Source: Rhynochetos jubatus (taxonomy: Eukaryota > Chordata > Aves > Eurypygiformes > Rhynochetidae). Taken from it: a stretch of 64,000 nt of DNA. Below the pieces are notes generated by a model. It saw nothing but the letters and a program-made list of their open reading frames with translations, had not been told where the DNA came from and ran no database searches. The DNA lies in the NCBI GenBank assembly GCA_027574665.1, contig CM050690.1, positions 68,491,433 through 68,555,432 of the forward strand, read 5' to 3'. The position numbers and the translations under genes are program-made. Within the stretch, counting starts at the first letter, position 1; every line of letters begins with the position of its first letter. Below are positions 60,631-64,000 of this stretch, in pieces.

Positions 60631-62996
60631 CAACCTCCAGCACACACTGGGCAAATCACAAAGCTCAGTAGAGAACAACTGTTGTCAGCTGATTTGAGAC
60701 CAGTTCTGTAAGCATCTGGATAGAGCCAGGTAATTACTTTGGCACACTGAACTTTCTAATCTTGTGCACTGTCCCTTGAGCTCTGTCCCTCTTTAAACAC
60801 ACCTCCCATACTGAAAAGTCCTGTGAAGTTGGAGTAGAGAGTGAAGATGAGTGGAGAAAAATGCCTATTTTTCTCATCATCTGTTAAATGCTCACATGTA
60901 TTTTAAATGTTAGAGGCTACTTGGTCCCTACGTGGATGCTTTCCAACACTGCGTTTGTGGCTTGTGAGAAGAGTCATAATTCAGTGTGTTTCTGAGAGAT
61001 ACAGTCTGAGTATCTTCTGTATCGCTTCCACGGCTTTATTTGTGTTGACAGGTGAAAGGGAAAATATGTACTCTATTTTTCATATTTAGGCTTCCACTAC
61101 TCACAGGGGATTCATCTGAAAGAAAGTTACATTTATCTGAGGGACTTAACTGCTGGGAAGCACCCTCTTCTACTTAAGTTGATTCTTGTAATGGTACAAT
61201 TTGGTGTGAGAAGGAAACAAATAATTGTGAGGATTCAGAATCTGATTGAAAACAAGTTACAAAACAAACCTTTACTAGAGAATTTAGCTTTATTTAAGGT
61301 AGCTGATCCCATTGTTAACATACATTAGCTTTTAGGGATTGGTGTGTGGAGGGAGAAGACAGTTTTTCTGCCTCACTCTCAAGACTGGGTCAAAATTCTA
61401 TCTTTAGAATAGCTTTGTTTCATAGGAGGTCCTGAAGCTCTGATTACTTGGAAATAAATGTGGGTAATGGTTGGAGGAGGGGTTTCTGATGATGAAGGCC
61501 TGTGTGTTCATTCACATCACATGCTAAAGAACAGTAGAAAATGCCTGTAGACAGAAGGAGGAAGTCCTGCTCAGTGTAAGAGATGTTCCCTGCACAGTGC
61601 ATATGTCTGTGCAGGTTACAGTGCTAAGAACATGTTTGGGAGAAAGCTTCAAAGACTCATGACAGAGCTGAGAGTGGCTGCCCATAAACTAAACTATGTC
61701 TGCACTGACCAAACTTCTGACCCAATCCTTATGATTCAGGTGGATCAGATTCAGATAAGGATGAATTGTTCTGGTGGCATAGTGCATCTTGTAAAAACAT
61801 ATCAAGGATTATTCTGCAGATAAAAAAAATCTGGAGTTATGCTTCTGAAAAAAGAAGTGCTTAACAGGGAATTGTCTACCTGTGTCACTGCCAGGGAAAG
61901 GTATTCATATGATCATTTAGAAGAGGCTATAAGTTACCAGACAGATTCAGAACCCCTACCTGGTCAAACTTTGTTGGTTTTATAATATATTTAATTAATA
62001 TATATCTAGATAGTGTAATACATTAATATAAACATATCAGTGTATGCAGTATATGTTTAATGTATGTTTATAGGTGGAACTGTTTCCAGGCAATGACAAA
62101 GGTCTGCATTAGATACGAGGGGAAAACAGGAGAGTGATGAATTTCTGAGTGGCATGCAGATGGGCTAATGTCCTGTTTTCATTGATCACTGTCTCTTCTG
62201 CTGGACTATTGAAGTGTTCTCAGAGGTAGATGAGGGTTGCATTTTTCTTACTATTGGGCAAATTGCTGTAAAAACATTTAAGATATCTGGGATGCCCTCT
62301 GTTACAAATCCAAGGCGATTCACACGTTCATGAGTAGGATGTATACAGCCTGAGCTTGAATGAAACACCCGGCCATTGGGGATTTCCCTGGGATACTGTC
62401 AGCTATCTAGACTTTTTGTGTCAGGGTGAGTACTGGGTGGTGAGGTCTCTTGGAAATGCATTGACTCGTGAATGACATGGCAAAGGCTTGGCTGTGCAAA
62501 GAGGGTAAACAAGGATACTTGGAGGAATGTTATTTGACCTCAGTGAAAGATCTGCATTGCAGCGTTTCTAATGATGTGGTGGATTACCTTTGAGATTAGC
62601 AACAGGAAGCCCTGCTTTGAGGAGTGCACCTGGCTTGAGAAAACATAGGAGGTCAGTTTGCTGTGGTTTTCTTTCTCCCGGGGATAATCCCAGGTAACAC
62701 GCATTTGAAAGATGAAGCTGTTTTCGGCGGAATAACAAAAAAATGGATAAAGCTGTAGAAAGGAACTGATTTTTTTGCTTTGGAGTTTTTTTCTTTGTTT
62801 TGCTTTGTTTGTTTTGGTTTTGTTAGAGAATTCTTTGAATGAGAGAGATTACTTTGTCCTGACAAAGAGATGGATTTGATGATATACAAGACTGTCTCCA
62901 AGTATTGTGAATTGATGACTGGAAATGTGAAATGAACATTGAAAGAATAGAAAAACGGTCTGGGTTATTTTCTCCATTACTTGTTTTATTCAGACA
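60622..62996 (+). other. CPLX1: CPLX1 intron downstream of the coding exon
   Basis: The intron begins at the gtaagaatc donor. A strongly AT-rich run lies at 61980-62075. No sequence encoding the next complexin segment (beginning Tyr-Gly-Ile-Lys-Lys-Lys) was found before the window ends, so the intron extends at least to 64000, through the CR1 at 63 kb. Confidence 0.85.
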
Positions 62997-63792
62997 TTAC
63001 CTCATGAAGTTCAACAAGGCCAAGTGCAAGGTCCTGCACATGGGTCGGGGCAATCCCAAGCACAAGTACAGGCTGGGTGGAGAATGGATTGAGAGCAGCC
63101 CAGAGGAGAAGGACTTGGGGGTACTGGAGGATGAAAAGCTGAACGTGAGCCGGTAGTGTGTGCTGGCAGCCCAGAAAGCCAACTGTATCCTGGGCTGTAT
63201 CCAGAGAAGTGTGGCCAGCAGGTCAAGGGATGGGATTCTTCCTCTCTACTCTGCTCTCTTGAGACCCCACCTGGAGTGCTGCATCCAGCTCTGGGGCCCT
63301 CAACATAATAAAGATATTGATCAGTTGGAGCGAGTCCAGAGGAGGCCACAAAGATGCTCAGAGGGCTGGAGCACTTCTCCTATGGGGACAGGCTGAGAGA
63401 ATTGGGCTTGTTCAGGCTGGAGAAGAGAAGGCTCCGGGCAGACCTTATAGCAGCCTTCCAGTACCTGAAGGGGCCTGCAAAGAAGCTGGAGGGGGGACTT
63501 TTTACAAGGGCCTGTAGTGACAGGATAAGGGGTATCAGATTTAAATTGAAAGCCAGGAGATTTATATTAGATATCAGGAAAAAATTCTTCCTGGAGAGGG
63601 TGGTGAAGCACTGGAACAGATTGCTCAGAGAAGTTGTGGATGCCCCATCCCTGGCTGTCTTCAAGGCCAGGCTGGATGAGGCTTTGAGCGACTTGGTCTA
63701 GTGGAGGGTGTCCCTCCTCATGGCAGGGGTGTTGGAACTAGATGAACTTTAAGGTCCCTTCCAACCCAAACCATTCTATGATTCTGTGATTC
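62997..63792 (+). mobile_element. CR1 LINE, 5'-truncated, plus strand, in the CPLX1 intron
   Basis: The copy starts at 'acctcatgaagttcaacaagg' and ends with 'ccattctatgattctgtgattc'. Translation gives [20 protein letters not shown].., a stop after KLNVSR, then CILGCIQRSVASRSRDGILP, and in another frame LEKRRLRADLIAAFQYLKG.. and IRKKFFLERVVKHWNRLLRE. Stops and frame shifts disable it. It lies about 2.4 kb downstream of the CPLX1 exon in the same orientation. It is among the least decayed CR1 copies in the window by eye. Confidence 0.94.
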
Positions 63793-64000
63793 ATTTCTTT
63801 GCCAACTCCAGTAAATGCAGAAATACAGAGAAGAAGAAAACTGAGATTATGTCTGGTATCTATACATACACAAATTGTTATTAGTAGGTATGAATTAAAT
63901 CCAAGAAGTATTAGAGTATTAGAGATCTCTTAGATGGTATTTGGTCATTTCTCACTCTTTTATGTGAGAACCTAGTACATGCTCTTTAATTAACACTCAA

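Noticed and set aside
60442..60678. Minus-strand frames opposite the CPLX1 exon
   Set aside because: They are antisense to a clearly conserved exon on the plus strand.
1..64000. CRISPR arrays, tRNA/rRNA genes, operons, or a second protein-coding gene
   Set aside because: No regularly spaced direct repeats, no cloverleaf with intact A and B boxes, and no other exon with both homology and splice sites could be found by reading both strands.

Overview
The window reads as vertebrate, and specifically bird, nuclear DNA. The main evidence is several copies of the CR1 (chicken repeat 1) LINE family with the typical avian 3' end (short repeats of the type ATTCTATG). There is also a solo-type retroviral LTR of the TGTCGTGGTTTAA class, which I know from many non-galliform birds, and one unmistakable protein-coding exon of complexin-1. 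The LTR and the CR1 subfamily at 35.1 kb and 50.4 kb point to Neoaves rather than a chicken-like bird; that is inference. Nothing prokaryotic is present: no operons, CRISPR, rRNA or recognisable tRNA.

Layout. 1-1504 is unassigned single-copy-like DNA. 1505-2232 is an LTR. 2233-14978 is unassigned. 14979-15211 holds a CR1 3' fragment next to a (TA)n core inside a perfect 40-bp palindrome. 17.9-19.2 kb carries two very old CR1-like fragments. 22.66 kb has a short CR1 3' tail and 35.1-35.9 kb a plus-strand CR1. 36.77-37.58 kb is a minus-strand CR1 piece that keeps part of the reverse transcriptase but has lost its 3' end. 40.7-41.05 kb is another old CR1-like relic. 47.63-47.74 kb is a (TCTCC)21 pentamer array, and 49.63-49.72 kb is a strong hairpin. 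50.43-51.2 kb is a second CR1 of the same subfamily as the 35-kb copy. 56.68-57.08 kb is an older minus-strand CR1. 60446-60621 is the coding exon of CPLX1, and 62997-63792 is a plus-strand CR1.

How it fits together. The only gene supported is CPLX1 on the plus strand, seen through one internal exon (residues 11-69, with clean splice sites). Exon 1, which would carry only about ten codons, and the exon that begins at residue 70 were not found here. The DNA right of 60621 is therefore intron. The DNA left of 60446 is intron 1, possibly joined at its left by 5' flank. Most open reading frames in the window are chance frames in intronic DNA or remnants of CR1 reverse transcriptase. I found no new multi-gene system. 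The observations most worth following are the glutamate at complexin position 44, a well-formed 87-bp candidate exon at 41.7 kb, and several local DNA structures.
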